DNA of 36,556 nucleotides from contig DJRP01000009.1 of assembly GCA_002437815.1 (NCBI GenBank), forward strand, positions 1-36,556, read 5' to 3'. How positions within the stretch are numbered: the stretch's first letter is position 1; the number at the start of each line of letters is the position of its first letter. The position numbers and the translations under genes are program-made. This document shows positions 1 to 7,228 of this stretch, piece after piece. Source of the DNA: Collinsella sp. UBA6357. Its GTDB lineage: Bacteria > Actinomycetota > Coriobacteriia > Coriobacteriales > Coriobacteriaceae. The notes under the pieces are model-generated. The model saw only the letters and a list, made by a program, of their open reading frames with translations, was not told where the DNA came from and did not search any database.

Positions 1-45
1 ACAGAACCCGGCTTATCGGCCCCCTCAGCACTTTGTTGACGCTGC

Positions 46-144
46 GAGCCCGTCATTCGGCCGATTTGGCGCTCAATCCTGCGGGCATGACCATAAGGTC
101 AATGCCCTTGGATTTCGGGCCAAATCGACTCGAATGACGGGCTC
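46..144. repeat. Long imperfect inverted repeat (stem-loop) upstream of the YigZ gene
   Basis: The outer arms 46-59 and 131-144 are exact 14-bp complements (GAGCCCGTCATTCG). The inner arms 62-70 and 119-127 (CGATTTGGC / GCCAAATCG) also pair, and a nested hairpin lies inside at 83-107 (GGGCATGACC / GGTC-ATGCCC). The whole can fold as one rod of about 100 nt. No coding sequence is evident in 1-207. It could be a structured 5' leader, the terminator of an upstream gene, or a small palindromic repeat element. The sequence alone does not decide between these. Confidence 0.6.
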
Positions 145-207
145 TCGCTACTCTGTCCTATCATTTAAATCTACGTTATTGATTCGTTTTAGGTTTGGAC
201 GGTTTTC

Positions 208-843
208 TTGGATAGCTATTTCACGCTAAGGGGAGGGGTTGAGGCCTCGGGGGAGTTCGTGGACCGTAAGAGCCGGTTTATCGCGCAACTGGTCCACGTC
301 GAGTCGGAGGACGAGGCGAATGCCTTTATCGAGATGGTGCGCAAGCGACACTACGATGCACGTCATAACGTGCCGGCGTGGATTCTTCTTGACGGGCGTG
401 AGCGTCAGTCCGATGACGGCGAACCGAGCCGCACGAGCGGCATGCCCACGCTCGAGGTGTTGCGCGGAGCGGGGCTCAAGAACGTCTGCTGCGTGGTGAC
501 GCGCTACTTTGGCGGAACCCTGTTGGGGCCGGGCGGCTTGGTGCGTGCCTATACGGCGGCGACGCAGGCGGCGGTCGAGGAGGCGCGGGCGTCGAGTTTT
601 GTGATCGAGATGACGAGTGTCGTTTCCGTCGATGTGCGTATCGTGTATTCCCAGTACGAGCAGGTGCTCCATCTGGCGGAGAGCGCCGGGGCCAAGGTCG
701 CGGGTACCGATTACACCGATGCCGTGACGCTCCATCTGGTCTTCAAGGCGGGGGAGGAAGCGCCATTCTGCGCGAAGATGCGCGAACTCATGGCGGGTCG
801 CGAACAGATCGAGATCGGCAAGCCCGCGTTCGCCGAATTCTAG
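208..843 (+). CDS. yigZ: YigZ/IMPACT family protein
   Basis: The 211-residue protein has the usual length for the YigZ family. The N-terminal IMPACT (UPF0029) domain is plain: a KSRFIA segment near residue 22, a DARHNVPAW stretch near 50, SDDGEPSRTSGMP near 69-81, and the hallmark RYFGGTLLGPGGLVRAY near residue 100. The C-terminal third, about residues 135-205, matches the position of the DUF1949 domain. Family members are small cytosolic proteins whose eukaryotic relatives modulate Gcn2; the bacterial role is not settled. The start is TTG at 208: an in-frame TAG at 190 excludes longer versions, and the next residues (DSYFTLRGG) align with the normal N-terminus. The ribosome site is weak. The gene is monocistronic and converges on a minus-strand gene, with a large palindrome between them. 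Confidence 0.9.
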   Translation: MDSYFTLRGGVEASGEFVDRKSRFIAQLVHVESEDEANAFIEMVRKRHYDARHNVPAWILLDGRERQSDDGEPSRTSGMPTLEVLRGAGLKNVCCVVTRYFGGTLLGPGGLVRAYTAATQAAVEEARASSFVIEMTSVVSVDVRIVYSQYEQVLHLAESAGAKVAGTDYTDAVTLHLVFKAGEEAPFCAKMRELMAGREQIEIGKPAFAEF

Positions 844-860
844 CGGCTCGGGCGGACCGG

Positions 861-927
861 TGGTCCCAAAGTGCCAGGGGCAAAGGGACCACACAGTGGT
901 CCCTTTGCCCCTGGCACTTTGGGACCA
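861..927. repeat. Perfect 31-bp inverted repeat, BIME-like, copy 1 of family A
   Basis: Arms 861-891 and 897-927 are exact reverse complements with a 5-nt loop. Each arm is itself bounded by a small inverted repeat (TGGTCCC ... GGGACCA) and carries the core AAAGTGCCAGGGG. The same arm recurs at 6166-6238 and 7229-7300. It lies between two convergent genes, so it can also act as a bidirectional terminator, although neither side has a clear T-run. Confidence 0.9.
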
Positions 928-931
928 GTTG

Positions 932-1375
932 TTAGGCGAGGATGCGCAGCATGTCGCAGGCGATCTCGACGGCGTCGTCGATGCAGCCCGGGCAGCTGCG
1001 GAGCGGGCCCTGGTCGCTTCCGATACCCTTGAGCGTGCCGCAGACGGTGGTGGAGTTCTTATCGTGGAACCGCTTGGCGATCTCGCGCGAGAGCTTGTAG
1101 GTCTGGCCTTTAGTCTTGGGGTTTTCCATGCCTTCGCTCATGACCCAGCCCATGATGGCCACGGCGCCCGAGATGGCGCCGCAGGTTTCGGTCATGCCGC
1201 CCATGCCGGCGCCGAATCCCTCGGTGAGCACGAAGGCGGTCTCGGGGTCGAGGCCCACGGCGGGCGCGAGCGTGCAGGCGACAGCCTGGGCGCAGTTGAA
1301 GCCACGGGCGTGGTACTCGGCCGCCTGAGCTTGGCAGGCTGCGGTGTCGAGCGCGGCGATGTCGATCTTTTTCAT
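932..1375 (-). CDS. C_GCAxxG_C_C family redox-type protein
   Basis: This 147-residue protein carries the family's spaced cysteine motifs: FNCAQAV near residue 27, ETCGAISGA near 63, VCGTL near 111, and a SCPGCIDDAVEI tail near 127. The family is widespread in anaerobes and is thought to bind metal or do thiol redox chemistry; no reaction is firmly assigned. There is no signal peptide or membrane segment, so it should be cytosolic. The start is ATG at 1373-1375, with a good upstream AAGGGAGA ribosome site on the minus strand. It is divergent from the O-acetylhomoserine sulfhydrylase gene and convergent with yigZ. A sulfur-related role next to a sulfhydrylase is suggestive only. Confidence 0.88.
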   Translation of the reverse strand: MKKIDIAALDTAACQAQAAEYHARGFNCAQAVACTLAPAVGLDPETAFVLTEGFGAGMGGMTETCGAISGAVAIMGWVMSEGMENPKTKGQTYKLSREIAKRFHDKNSTTVCGTLKGIGSDQGPLRSCPGCIDDAVEIACDMLRILA

Positions 1376-1556
1376 GATGGTCTCCCTTGCTTGCGATGGG
1401 GCGGTTCAGTGTACCCGAATATCTTACCCCGCGCGGCGGCGCATTGGAGCGCGCATCGCGCCGCGCTCATATGCCTACCTGCGTGATTGGTTGAGAGGCT
1501 CGGCGCGCGCGGGTATCGTGAGGTGCGACACGGACCTTCACTTCCAAGGAGCGCAT

Positions 1557-2840
1557 ATGAGCGAGCAGCATATCGGAACCACCTGCGTGCAGGGCGGATA
1601 CCATCCCGGCGACGCCGAACCGCGCCAGGTGCCCATCATCCAGTCAACCACATGGAAATACGATACTTCCGAGCACATGGGGAGGCTCTTCGACCTCGAG
1701 GAGGAGGGCTACTTCTACAGCCGCTTGCAGAACCCCACCTGCGATCTCGTCGCCGCCAAGATCTGTGAGATGGAGGGCGGCAGCGCCGCGATGCTCACGA
1801 GCTCGGGCATGGCAGCCAACTTCCTGGCCATCTTCAACATCGTCGAGTGCGGCGACCACGTGGTGGCGAGCTCGGCCATCTACGGCGGGACGTATAATCT
1901 GCTCGCGCACACTATGGGACGCATGGGTGTCACTTGCACTTTCGTTTCGCCCACTTGCACCGACGAGGAGCTCGAGGCGGCCTTCCGTCCCAACACCAAG
2001 CTCGTCTTTGGCGAGACGATTGCCAACCCGGCCCTCGCGGTGCTCGATATCGAGCGGTTCGCGAAGGCGGCGCACGAACACGGTGTGCCGCTCATGGTCG
2101 ATAACACGTTCCCCACGCCGGTCAACTGCCGTCCGTTCGAGTGGGGTGCCGATATCGTGACCCACTCCACCACCAAGTACATGGATGGCCATGCGGCCTA
2201 TCTGGGCGGCGCGATCGTCGACCACGGCGTGTTCGATTGGATGGCCCACGCGGATAAGTTCCCGGGCCTCACGACACCCGACGAGAGCTATCACGGCGTG
2301 ACGTATGCCGAGAAGTTCGGTTTGGGCGGTGCCTTCATCACCAAGGCGACGGCTCAGCTCATGCGCGACCTTGGGCCCATGCAGAGCCCGCAGGCGGCGT
2401 TCTACCTCAACAGCTCGATCGAGAGCCTGCATGTACGCATGCCACAGCATTGTAAGAACGGTCTGGCTGTCGCCGAATTCCTGTCGCGGCACCCCAAGGT
2501 GCGCTTTGTGAGCTATCCGGGGCTTAAGGGCGACAAGTACTATGAGCTCGCGCAAAAGTACATGCCCAACGGCACGTGCGGCGTGGTGAGCTTCGGCTTT
2601 AACGGCGGACGCGCGGCGGCGGAGACGTTTATGTCGAGCCTCAAGATGGCGCAGATCGCCACGCATGTGGCCGATGCCCGCACCTGTTGCCTGCATCCGG
2701 CCAACGCCACGCATCGGCAGATGAACGACGAGGAGCTCATCGCGTGCGGTATCTCGGCCGACATGGTGCGCCTGTCGTGTGGCCTCGAGGCGACCGAGGA
2801 CCTGATTGCCGACATCTCGCAGGCACTCGACGCCAGTTAA
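1557..2840 (+). CDS. metY: O-acetylhomoserine sulfhydrylase / Cys-Met metabolism PLP enzyme
   Basis: The 427-residue cytosolic protein is a fold-type I PLP enzyme of the Cys/Met metabolism family. Visible marks are YFYSR (52-56, phosphate binding), GSAAMLTSSGMAA (76-88), VDNTF with Asp182 for the pyridine nitrogen, and THSTTKYMDGH with Lys207 as the Schiff-base lysine. Length and the extended 230-280 region fit O-acetylhomoserine aminocarboxypropyltransferase, which makes homocysteine from O-acetylhomoserine and sulfide. A methionine gamma-lyase cannot be excluded from sequence reading. The ATG at 1557 follows AAGGAG at 1546-1551; a longer reading frame reaches back to 1344 but overlaps the divergent gene and has no ribosome site. 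No S-box or SAM riboswitch was recognised upstream. Confidence 0.88.
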   Translation: MSEQHIGTTCVQGGYHPGDAEPRQVPIIQSTTWKYDTSEHMGRLFDLEEEGYFYSRLQNPTCDLVAAKICEMEGGSAAMLTSSGMAANFLAIFNIVECGDHVVASSAIYGGTYNLLAHTMGRMGVTCTFVSPTCTDEELEAAFRPNTKLVFGETIANPALAVLDIERFAKAAHEHGVPLMVDNTFPTPVNCRPFEWGADIVTHSTTKYMDGHAAYLGGAIVDHGVFDWMAHADKFPGLTTPDESYHGVTYAEKFGLGGAFITKATAQLMRDLGPMQSPQAAFYLNSSIESLHVRMPQHCKNGLAVAEFLSRHPKVRFVSYPGLKGDKYYELAQKYMPNGTCGVVSFGFNGGRAAAETFMSSLKMAQIATHVADARTCCLHPANATHRQMNDEELIACGISADMVRLSCGLEATEDLIADISQALDAS

Positions 2841-2864
2841 GCGAGATTCGCGGCGAATAGAACG

Positions 2865-2902
2865 AGAACGCCCCGCCATCTTGCGAGATGGCGGGGCGTT
2901 CT
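2865..2902. terminator. Bidirectional hairpin between convergent metY and HAD genes
   Basis: A perfect 16-bp stem (2865-2880 with 2887-2902) closes a 6-nt loop, TTGCGA. It sits between the metY stop at 2840 and the HAD stop at 2930 on the opposite strand, the place expected for a shared terminator. T-runs are weak on both sides. Confidence 0.7.
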
Positions 2903-2929
2903 ATCCACGGAGGGACGGCAAAAGTCCAC

Positions 2930-3535
2930 TCACTTGGAAAAGATGGTTCTTTCGAGGGCGTTGGCATCGCCGGCGAAGTGGAAGCTCTGGAGGCCAGCGA
3001 GTTCGGCACCCTCGCAATTGGCCTCGTTGTCGTCCACAAATAGCGCCGTCGCGGGGTCGATGCCAAAACGCATGCAGGCGAGCTGGTAGATGGCCGGGTC
3101 GGGCTTCATGATGCGTTCGAAGGCGCTCACCACGCGCCCGTCGAAGTATTCGTTCGCGGGCATGTGGTCGAGCTGCTCGCCGATGCGCACTCCCGCATTC
3201 GAGAGTAGGTAGACGCCGAGTCCCGCCGTCTTGATGCGCGGGACGAGCGCGTTGGTCTCGGGTATCGGGACCGATTTCTTGGGCCAGTCTCGTGCGCAGG
3301 CCTCGAGGTTGGGCCATAGGCGCTCGGGCAGCTCGCGGCGGGCCAGGCGCTCGAGCGTGTCGAAGCCGAGCGCTCCGGCGTCCACGAGCGCCCATTCGGT
3401 ACGCCCGAAATACGCACGCCAGAGCAGCTCGGCGTCCTTATCGTTGCTGGTGAAGTTGCGCGCGAACGCATGTCCGTCGAAGACCATGAGTACGCCGCCC
3501 ATGTCGAAGATGACGTTTTCGATCGAATGTGCCAT
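2930..3535 (-). CDS. HAD-superfamily hydrolase (YihX-like)
   Basis: The 201-residue cytosolic protein has the HAD motifs in order: FDMGGVL with nucleophile Asp11, LSN with Ser112, Lys144 in MKPDPAIY, and FVDDNEAN with Asp168/Asp169. The second acidic residue of motif I is glycine (Gly13), as in the YihX/epoxide-hydrolase-N-like branch. A sugar-phosphate or nucleotide phosphatase is the usual role of such proteins; the substrate cannot be read. The helical cap lies at about residues 20-95. The ATG at 3533-3535 follows a GGAGG ribosome site. The gene is divergent from the MFS gene. Confidence 0.88.
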   Translation of the reverse strand: MAHSIENVIFDMGGVLMVFDGHAFARNFTSNDKDAELLWRAYFGRTEWALVDAGALGFDTLERLARRELPERLWPNLEACARDWPKKSVPIPETNALVPRIKTAGLGVYLLSNAGVRIGEQLDHMPANEYFDGRVVSAFERIMKPDPAIYQLACMRFGIDPATALFVDDNEANCEGAELAGLQSFHFAGDANALERTIFSK

Positions 3536-3549
3536 AACGACCTCCGTTT

Positions 3550-3577
3550 TTGAATCGCGTGGCTTTCATGCTATACT
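3550..3577 (+). promoter_or_regulatory. Promoter of the MFS gene, extended -10 type
   Basis: TTGAAT at 3550-3555 and TATACT at 3572-3577 are 16 nt apart, and TG at 3569-3570 makes an extended -10. Transcription would start near 3584, giving a leader of about 100 nt before the ATG at 3688. Confidence 0.6.
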
Positions 3578-3608
3578 CGCGAACCGCAAAGGCAAGTTCC
3601 GATTCCAT

Positions 3609-3629
3609 ATGGCGGGGCCCCGACCGTAG
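3609..3629 (+). CDS. Six-codon upstream ORF (putative leader peptide MAGPRP)
   Basis: ATG at 3609 opens a frame reading Met-Ala-Gly-Pro-Arg-Pro and ends at TAG 3627-3629. A purine-rich AAAGG lies at 3588-3592, farther upstream than ideal. Codons 2-6 coincide exactly with the 5' arm of the terminator stem at 3612-3626, so a ribosome here would prevent that stem from forming. Whether it is translated is not shown; the placement is what makes it notable. Confidence 0.4.
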   Translation: MAGPRP

Positions 3630-3670
3630 CCGCACAGCCGTGCGCCGCCGGTCAGGGGTCCCGCTTTTTT
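3612..3670 (+). terminator. Intrinsic terminator/attenuator in the MFS leader
   Basis: The 5' arm 3612-3626 pairs with 3649-3664 over 15 bp, with one G-U pair and one bulged A at 3654, followed at once by TTTTTT at 3665-3670. The terminator lies after the promoter and ends only 17 nt before the MFS start codon, with the ribosome site AAAGGGG (3677-3683) just after the T-run. It therefore looks like a transcription attenuator for the exporter rather than the terminator of another gene; the gene on the left runs away on the other strand. Confidence 0.8.
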
Positions 3671-3687
3671 GTTGTAAAGGGGTTGAT

Positions 3688-4986
3688 ATGGAGAAAACCG
3701 AGGAGCAGCTGCGACGCGAGCGCATCGCCGTCGAGGGCGACACGCACGGTAAGAACAAATGGGCGATTCTCTACACGGTGCTTGTCATGACGTTTATGGC
3801 CTGCCTTGACTCGAGTATCGTCACGGTGGCGCTACCGGTCATGCAAAAGGAGCTCGGCGTTGGGCTCGACCGAATCCAACTCGTGAGTTCGGTCTACCTG
3901 GTCGCCACCTGTCTCGCCATGCTGCCGTTCGGCCGCTTGGGAGACGTGCGGGGCAAGGTCAACATCTTCCAACTCGGTGTGGTGGTGTTCACGCTCGGCT
4001 CGCTCTGCTGCGGTCTCTCGCAGTCGCTTGAGATCCTCGCCCTCTCCCGCGTGCTCCAAGGCGTGGGATGCGCGGCGGCTATGGCCAACAACATGGGCAT
4101 CATCACCGAATCGTTCCCGGCGCGCGAGCGCGGGCGTGCCATGGGCCTGCTGTCGACCTTCGTGGCGCTCGGCATGATGTGCGGGCCGGTGCTCGGTGGT
4201 GTCCTGGTTTCGAACTTTCCGTGGGAGAGCATCTTTCTCATCAACATCCCGGTAGGCGTCATCTCGTTTTTGGTGGGGCTCTACACCTTGCCCCATGTGA
4301 AGCCTTCGGCGGGGGAGCGCCTCGCGCCGCTCGCACAATCCGCGCGGCGTTGCTTCTCGAGTCCGGCCTTCAGTATCAACCTCGCTTGCATGCTCATCGT
4401 TTTTATCGGCATCGGCGCGTCGGAATTCGTGCTGCCGTTCTATTTCCAGGACGCCCATGGGTTCTCCTCGGATATCGCGGGCCTGCTCTTTTTGGCGCTT
4501 CCGGTGGTCAATGCCTTTGTGGGACCGCTCTCGGGGTCGGTCTCGGACCGTATCGGCTGCGAGGTGCCGACCGCCGTGGGACTCGCCGTCTACATCTGCG
4601 GTCTCTTTGCGGTGAGCACGCTCGACGAGCACTCCGCGATCCCCGCGATCGTGGGGTTCGTGGCGCTCATGTCGTGCGGCACCTCCATCTTCCAGAGTCC
4701 CAACAACTCCCTCTATATGGGCTCGGCGCCGCGCGAGGCGCTCGGATTTGCCGGGAGCATGGGAAGCCTCGCCCGCTACGCCGGTATGGCGATCGGTATC
4801 TCGGCGGGCTCCCATATCCTCTACGGCCAGATGTCCGTCGCGGCGGGTCGTTCGGTCACGAGCTATGTGGCGGGTCGTCCGGACATCTTCCTCTGCGGCT
4901 ACCGTGCGCTTTTCTATACGCTCATGGCATTTGCCGCGCTGGGCTTCGCGCTCACGGTGGTCCGGCTGGTGCGGTCGCGCCGTTAA
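3688..4986 (+). CDS. MFS transporter, drug:H+ antiporter type
   Basis: The 432-residue membrane protein has about twelve hydrophobic helices. TM1 carries the CLDSSIVTVALP motif typical of the DHA2 (EmrB/QacA-like) branch, and FGRLGDVRGK after TM2 is the MFS motif-A loop. RVLQGVGCAAAMANN in TM4 and the proline/glycine-rich GMMCGPVLGG motif C in TM5 point to an antiporter (exporter). It is shorter than 14-TM DHA2 pumps and lacks the two extra central helices. The substrate is unknown; an antimicrobial or toxic metabolite is the family expectation. The ATG at 3688 follows AAAGGGG; a longer frame back to 3550 crosses the promoter and terminator and is rejected. Control by the preceding attenuator is inferred. 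Confidence 0.85.
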   Translation: MEKTEEQLRRERIAVEGDTHGKNKWAILYTVLVMTFMACLDSSIVTVALPVMQKELGVGLDRIQLVSSVYLVATCLAMLPFGRLGDVRGKVNIFQLGVVVFTLGSLCCGLSQSLEILALSRVLQGVGCAAAMANNMGIITESFPARERGRAMGLLSTFVALGMMCGPVLGGVLVSNFPWESIFLINIPVGVISFLVGLYTLPHVKPSAGERLAPLAQSARRCFSSPAFSINLACMLIVFIGIGASEFVLPFYFQDAHGFSSDIAGLLFLALPVVNAFVGPLSGSVSDRIGCEVPTAVGLAVYICGLFAVSTLDEHSAIPAIVGFVALMSCGTSIFQSPNNSLYMGSAPREALGFAGSMGSLARYAGMAIGISAGSHILYGQMSVAAGRSVTSYVAGRPDIFLCGYRALFYTLMAFAALGFALTVVRLVRSRR

Positions 4987-5019
4987 CCCCAATTTGGGGA
5001 CTGTCCCCAAATTGGGGTT
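4985..5019. repeat. 35-bp near-perfect palindrome, BIME-like family B
   Basis: Arms 4985-5001 and 5003-5019 are exact 17-nt complements around one central base. Each arm is again self-complementary (CCCCAA-TT-TGGGG). The left end overlaps the MFS stop codon TAA at 4984-4986. It may double as a terminator, but there is no T-run. GGGGAC/GTCCCC cores are a recurring feature of REP-like palindromes. Confidence 0.85.
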
Positions 5020-5110
5020 CGGCGGCGTGTCTGGCACCGGGTGTCCGTGGTAGACTATCGTGCAACGTTGTTGAATCGCGCGGACAGGTACCGCGAGAAG
5101 GGGTTGCACC

Positions 5111-5689
5111 ATGCAGGAACTTGAGGATCGCATTCGCCGTGACGGCATCGTCAAAGCCGGAAACGTTCTCAAGGTCGATGCGTTTCTCAACCACCAGTGC
5201 GACGTCGAGCTGTTCGACCATATGGGCGCCGAGTGGGCCCGTCTGTTCGAGGGCACCGAGATCAACAAGATCCTGACGATCGAGGCTTCCGGTATCGGCA
5301 TGGCCTGCATCGCCGCACAGCATTTTGGCGGTGTGCCGGTGGTCTTTGCCAAGAAGGCACAGTCCATCAACCTCGACGGCGAGCAGTATGCCACCACTAT
5401 CTATTCCTTTACCAAGCAGAAGGAATATCCGGTCATCGTGGGCAAGCGCTTCTTGTCCCCGGGCGACAAGGTGCTCATCATCGACGACTTCCTGGCCAAC
5501 GGCTGTGCTCTCGAGGGCCTTATCAAGATTTGCGAGGCTGCCGGCGCCGAGGTCTCGGGTATCGGCATCGCGGTTGAGAAGGGCTTCCAGGGCGGTGGCG
5601 ACAAGCTGCGCGAGCGCGGCTTTAGGGTCGAGAGCCTGGCGCGCATCGAGGAGATGGATTGCGACACCGGCGAGATTACGTTTGCCTAG
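5111..5689 (+). CDS. xpt: Xanthine phosphoribosyltransferase
   Basis: The 192-residue protein matches Xpt in length and motifs. LKVDAFLNHQ (20-29) is the characteristic N-terminal signature, TIEASGIGMA (56-65) lies in the core, YSFTKQ (98-103) is the flexible-loop segment, and VLIIDDFLANG (121-131) is the PRPP-binding motif. The enzyme converts xanthine plus PRPP to XMP in purine salvage, in the cytosol. The start ATG at 5111 follows AAGGGG. A purine riboswitch, common before xpt in Bacillota, was looked for in 5020-5110 and not recognised. A -10-like TAGACT at 5051 may be the promoter. A strong terminator follows at 5724. Confidence 0.93.
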   Translation: MQELEDRIRRDGIVKAGNVLKVDAFLNHQCDVELFDHMGAEWARLFEGTEINKILTIEASGIGMACIAAQHFGGVPVVFAKKAQSINLDGEQYATTIYSFTKQKEYPVIVGKRFLSPGDKVLIIDDFLANGCALEGLIKICEAAGAEVSGIGIAVEKGFQGGGDKLRERGFRVESLARIEEMDCDTGEITFA

Positions 5690-5723
5690 CATCGATCTTT
5701 GCGCGATACACTCGAGCGATTGC

Positions 5724-5762
5724 AGCGTGGTGGAGGGATAGTCCTTCCACCACGCTTTTTTT
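5724..5762 (+). terminator. Intrinsic terminator after xpt, directly ahead of the GGQ gene
   Basis: AGCGTGGTGGA (5724-5734) pairs with TCCACCACGCT (5746-5756), and GG/CC extends the stem inward; the T-run is 5756-5762. It ends 17 nt before the next start codon, leaving no room for a promoter between it and the ribosome site AAGAAGGGAAG. The next gene is therefore reached by read-through, or the hairpin is an attenuator served by a promoter inside 5680-5715. Confidence 0.85.
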
Positions 5763-5779
5763 AAGAAGGGAAGTTTCGT

Positions 5780-6157
5780 ATGGAGGGGAAGCAGCTGGGC
5801 TGGCGCGATTATGCGACTTTTGCCGAGCAGAGCGCCGATGAACTCGTCCGTGCTTGCGAGGTGCAGGTGTTTCGCGCCACCGGTCCGGGCGGGCAGGGCG
5901 TCAACACCACTGATTCGGCCGTGCGGATGAAGCATATTCCTACGGGCATCACGGTCACGGCGCGTGAGAGTCGAAGTCAGTTTCAGAATCGAGCAAGCTG
6001 CCTGCGCAAGCTGCGCTCCGAGCTTGAGCGGCGGGGGCGGGCGCCGCGCCGGCGCGTCAAGACCAAGGTGCCCAAGCGTTCTCGCCAAAAGCGCCTAAAC
6101 GACAAACGGTTCACCGCCATCAAAAAGGCCAACCGCCGCACGGATAACCTCTGGTGA
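5780..6157 (+). CDS. Peptide chain release factor-like (GGQ) protein, ArfB-type
   Basis: The 125-residue protein is a stand-alone RF-1 domain. GPGGQGVNTTDSAVRM carries the catalytic GGQ at 37-39, which hydrolyses peptidyl-tRNA in the ribosomal A site. It lacks codon-recognition domains. Its C-terminal tail, about residues 85-125, is rich in Lys/Arg, as in ArfB (YaeJ), where a basic tail enters the empty mRNA channel of stalled ribosomes. A role in rescuing stalled ribosomes is inferred from this layout. The PrfH type is less likely because no RtcB neighbour is present. The ATG at 5780 follows AAGAAGGGAAG. It converges with the lipid kinase gene. Confidence 0.82.
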   Translation: MEGKQLGWRDYATFAEQSADELVRACEVQVFRATGPGGQGVNTTDSAVRMKHIPTGITVTARESRSQFQNRASCLRKLRSELERRGRAPRRRVKTKVPKRSRQKRLNDKRFTAIKKANRRTDNLW

Positions 6158-6165
6158 CCCCAAAC

Positions 6166-6238
6166 TGATCCCAAAGTGCCAGGGGGATTGGGACCAGTTT
6201 GGATCAATGATCCCAATCCCCCTGGCACTTTGGGACCA
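6166..6238. repeat. Inverted repeat, BIME-like, copy 2 of family A
   Basis: Arms 6166-6196 and 6208-6238 match at 29 of 31 positions. They share the core CCCAAAGTGCCAGGGG with the copies at 861 and 7229; the loop is 11 nt. The element lies between convergent genes. Confidence 0.9.
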
Positions 6239-6251
6239 CCGATCAGGCGGG

Positions 6252-7214
6252 TCAGGAGATGGGTTGCCAGACGGTAAGGGCCGCCGGCAGGATGCCGATA
6301 TCGATTCTTGCTGCCTGCAGGCGCTCGCCGTCGGCCTGAATGGGATAATCCGGCGTCTCGAAGGTTAAGCTGGCCTGCTTGCAGCGGCGGGTGCGGATCG
6401 GCGGCAGCCCGGTGTGGTGGCCGCCTTTGGCCGAGAGAAACACCGGCAGTGCGATGGCGCGTGGAACAGGGCCGCAGGCGTAGCACACGTCGAGCAGGCC
6501 ATCGGCGGGATCGGCATCGGGACAGATCTTGAAGCCCGAGCCATAGGTGGTACCGAGCTGCACGGCCATGATGACGGCACGGATGCGCTCGGGAGGCGCG
6601 CTGTCAAAGCTGACGGTGAGCGGAAAGTCGCGATAGCGAAGCATGAACTGCTCGAGTCCCGAGAGCGTGTAGAGCGCCGCTCCCGTGAGGCCGGTCTTTT
6701 TGCGTAGCGTCGCGGTTCCCAGCCCAATGGCGGCATCGATGCCAATCGAGAGCGTTTGGTCGAAATAGCTGATCTGCGCGCGGCCGCTTCCCGTTGCGGG
6801 ATTCCAGGTACGTATTTGTCCGATATCGAGGCGTTTGCGCTCGCAGCGCAATAAAGCTGCGAAATCGCGGCCCGAGAAGTCGGTGATGCCGAGGGTCTGG
6901 GCAAAGTCGTTGCCCGATCCCACGGGAAGGATGGCCAGCGCGGGGCGCAGGGGATCGGGATAGTCCATGAGACCGTTGACGACCTCATGGATGACGCCGT
7001 CGCCTCCGAGCGCAAGGACGGTGTCGAATCCGCGGGCCTCACGTGCGAGACGGGTCGCATGTCCGGGCCGCTCGGTCCAGGCAAGCTCGAAATGCTCGTC
7101 GGGACAGGTGAGGTCCAAGAAGCGTTGGAGCCGCTTGGCGACCGCGCGGGCGGCGCCGGACTGTGCTGCCGGGTTGGCGATGATGAGGGTATGTCCAAAA
7201 GGTGTTGCCTGCAT
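6252..7214 (-). CDS. Diacylglycerol kinase-family lipid kinase (YegS/BmrU type)
   Basis: The 320-residue protein has IIANPAA at 11-17, the nucleotide-binding LALGGDGVIHEVVNG motif (GGDG at 70-73) and LPVGSGNDFAQTLG (GSGND at 99-103), the classical order for DAGK-catalytic domain lipid kinases. Enzymes of this family phosphorylate diacylglycerol or related lipids at the inner membrane face. The C-terminal half is the beta-sandwich domain of the family. The ATG at 7212-7214 follows AGGAG on the minus strand; a longer frame upstream to 7592 runs through the palindrome at 7229 and overlaps the ClC gene in another frame, so it is rejected. It lies downstream of the ClC gene in the same direction, separated by the palindrome. 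Confidence 0.9.
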   Translation of the reverse strand: MQATPFGHTLIIANPAAQSGAARAVAKRLQRFLDLTCPDEHFELAWTERPGHATRLAREARGFDTVLALGGDGVIHEVVNGLMDYPDPLRPALAILPVGSGNDFAQTLGITDFSGRDFAALLRCERKRLDIGQIRTWNPATGSGRAQISYFDQTLSIGIDAAIGLGTATLRKKTGLTGAALYTLSGLEQFMLRYRDFPLTVSFDSAPPERIRAVIMAVQLGTTYGSGFKICPDADPADGLLDVCYACGPVPRAIALPVFLSAKGGHHTGLPPIRTRRCKQASLTFETPDYPIQADGERLQAARIDIGILPAALTVWQPIS

Positions 7215-7228
7215 GGCGCTCCTAAGGG

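Noticed and set aside
5020..5110. Purine riboswitch upstream of xpt
   Set aside because: The conserved purine-aptamer junction and loop sequences were not found, and the leader is too short and GC-rich for one.
3832..5397. 521-codon minus-strand frame across the MFS and xpt genes
   Set aside because: It crosses two well-supported genes, the palindrome at 4985 and a promoter region. Its composition is charged and patternless.
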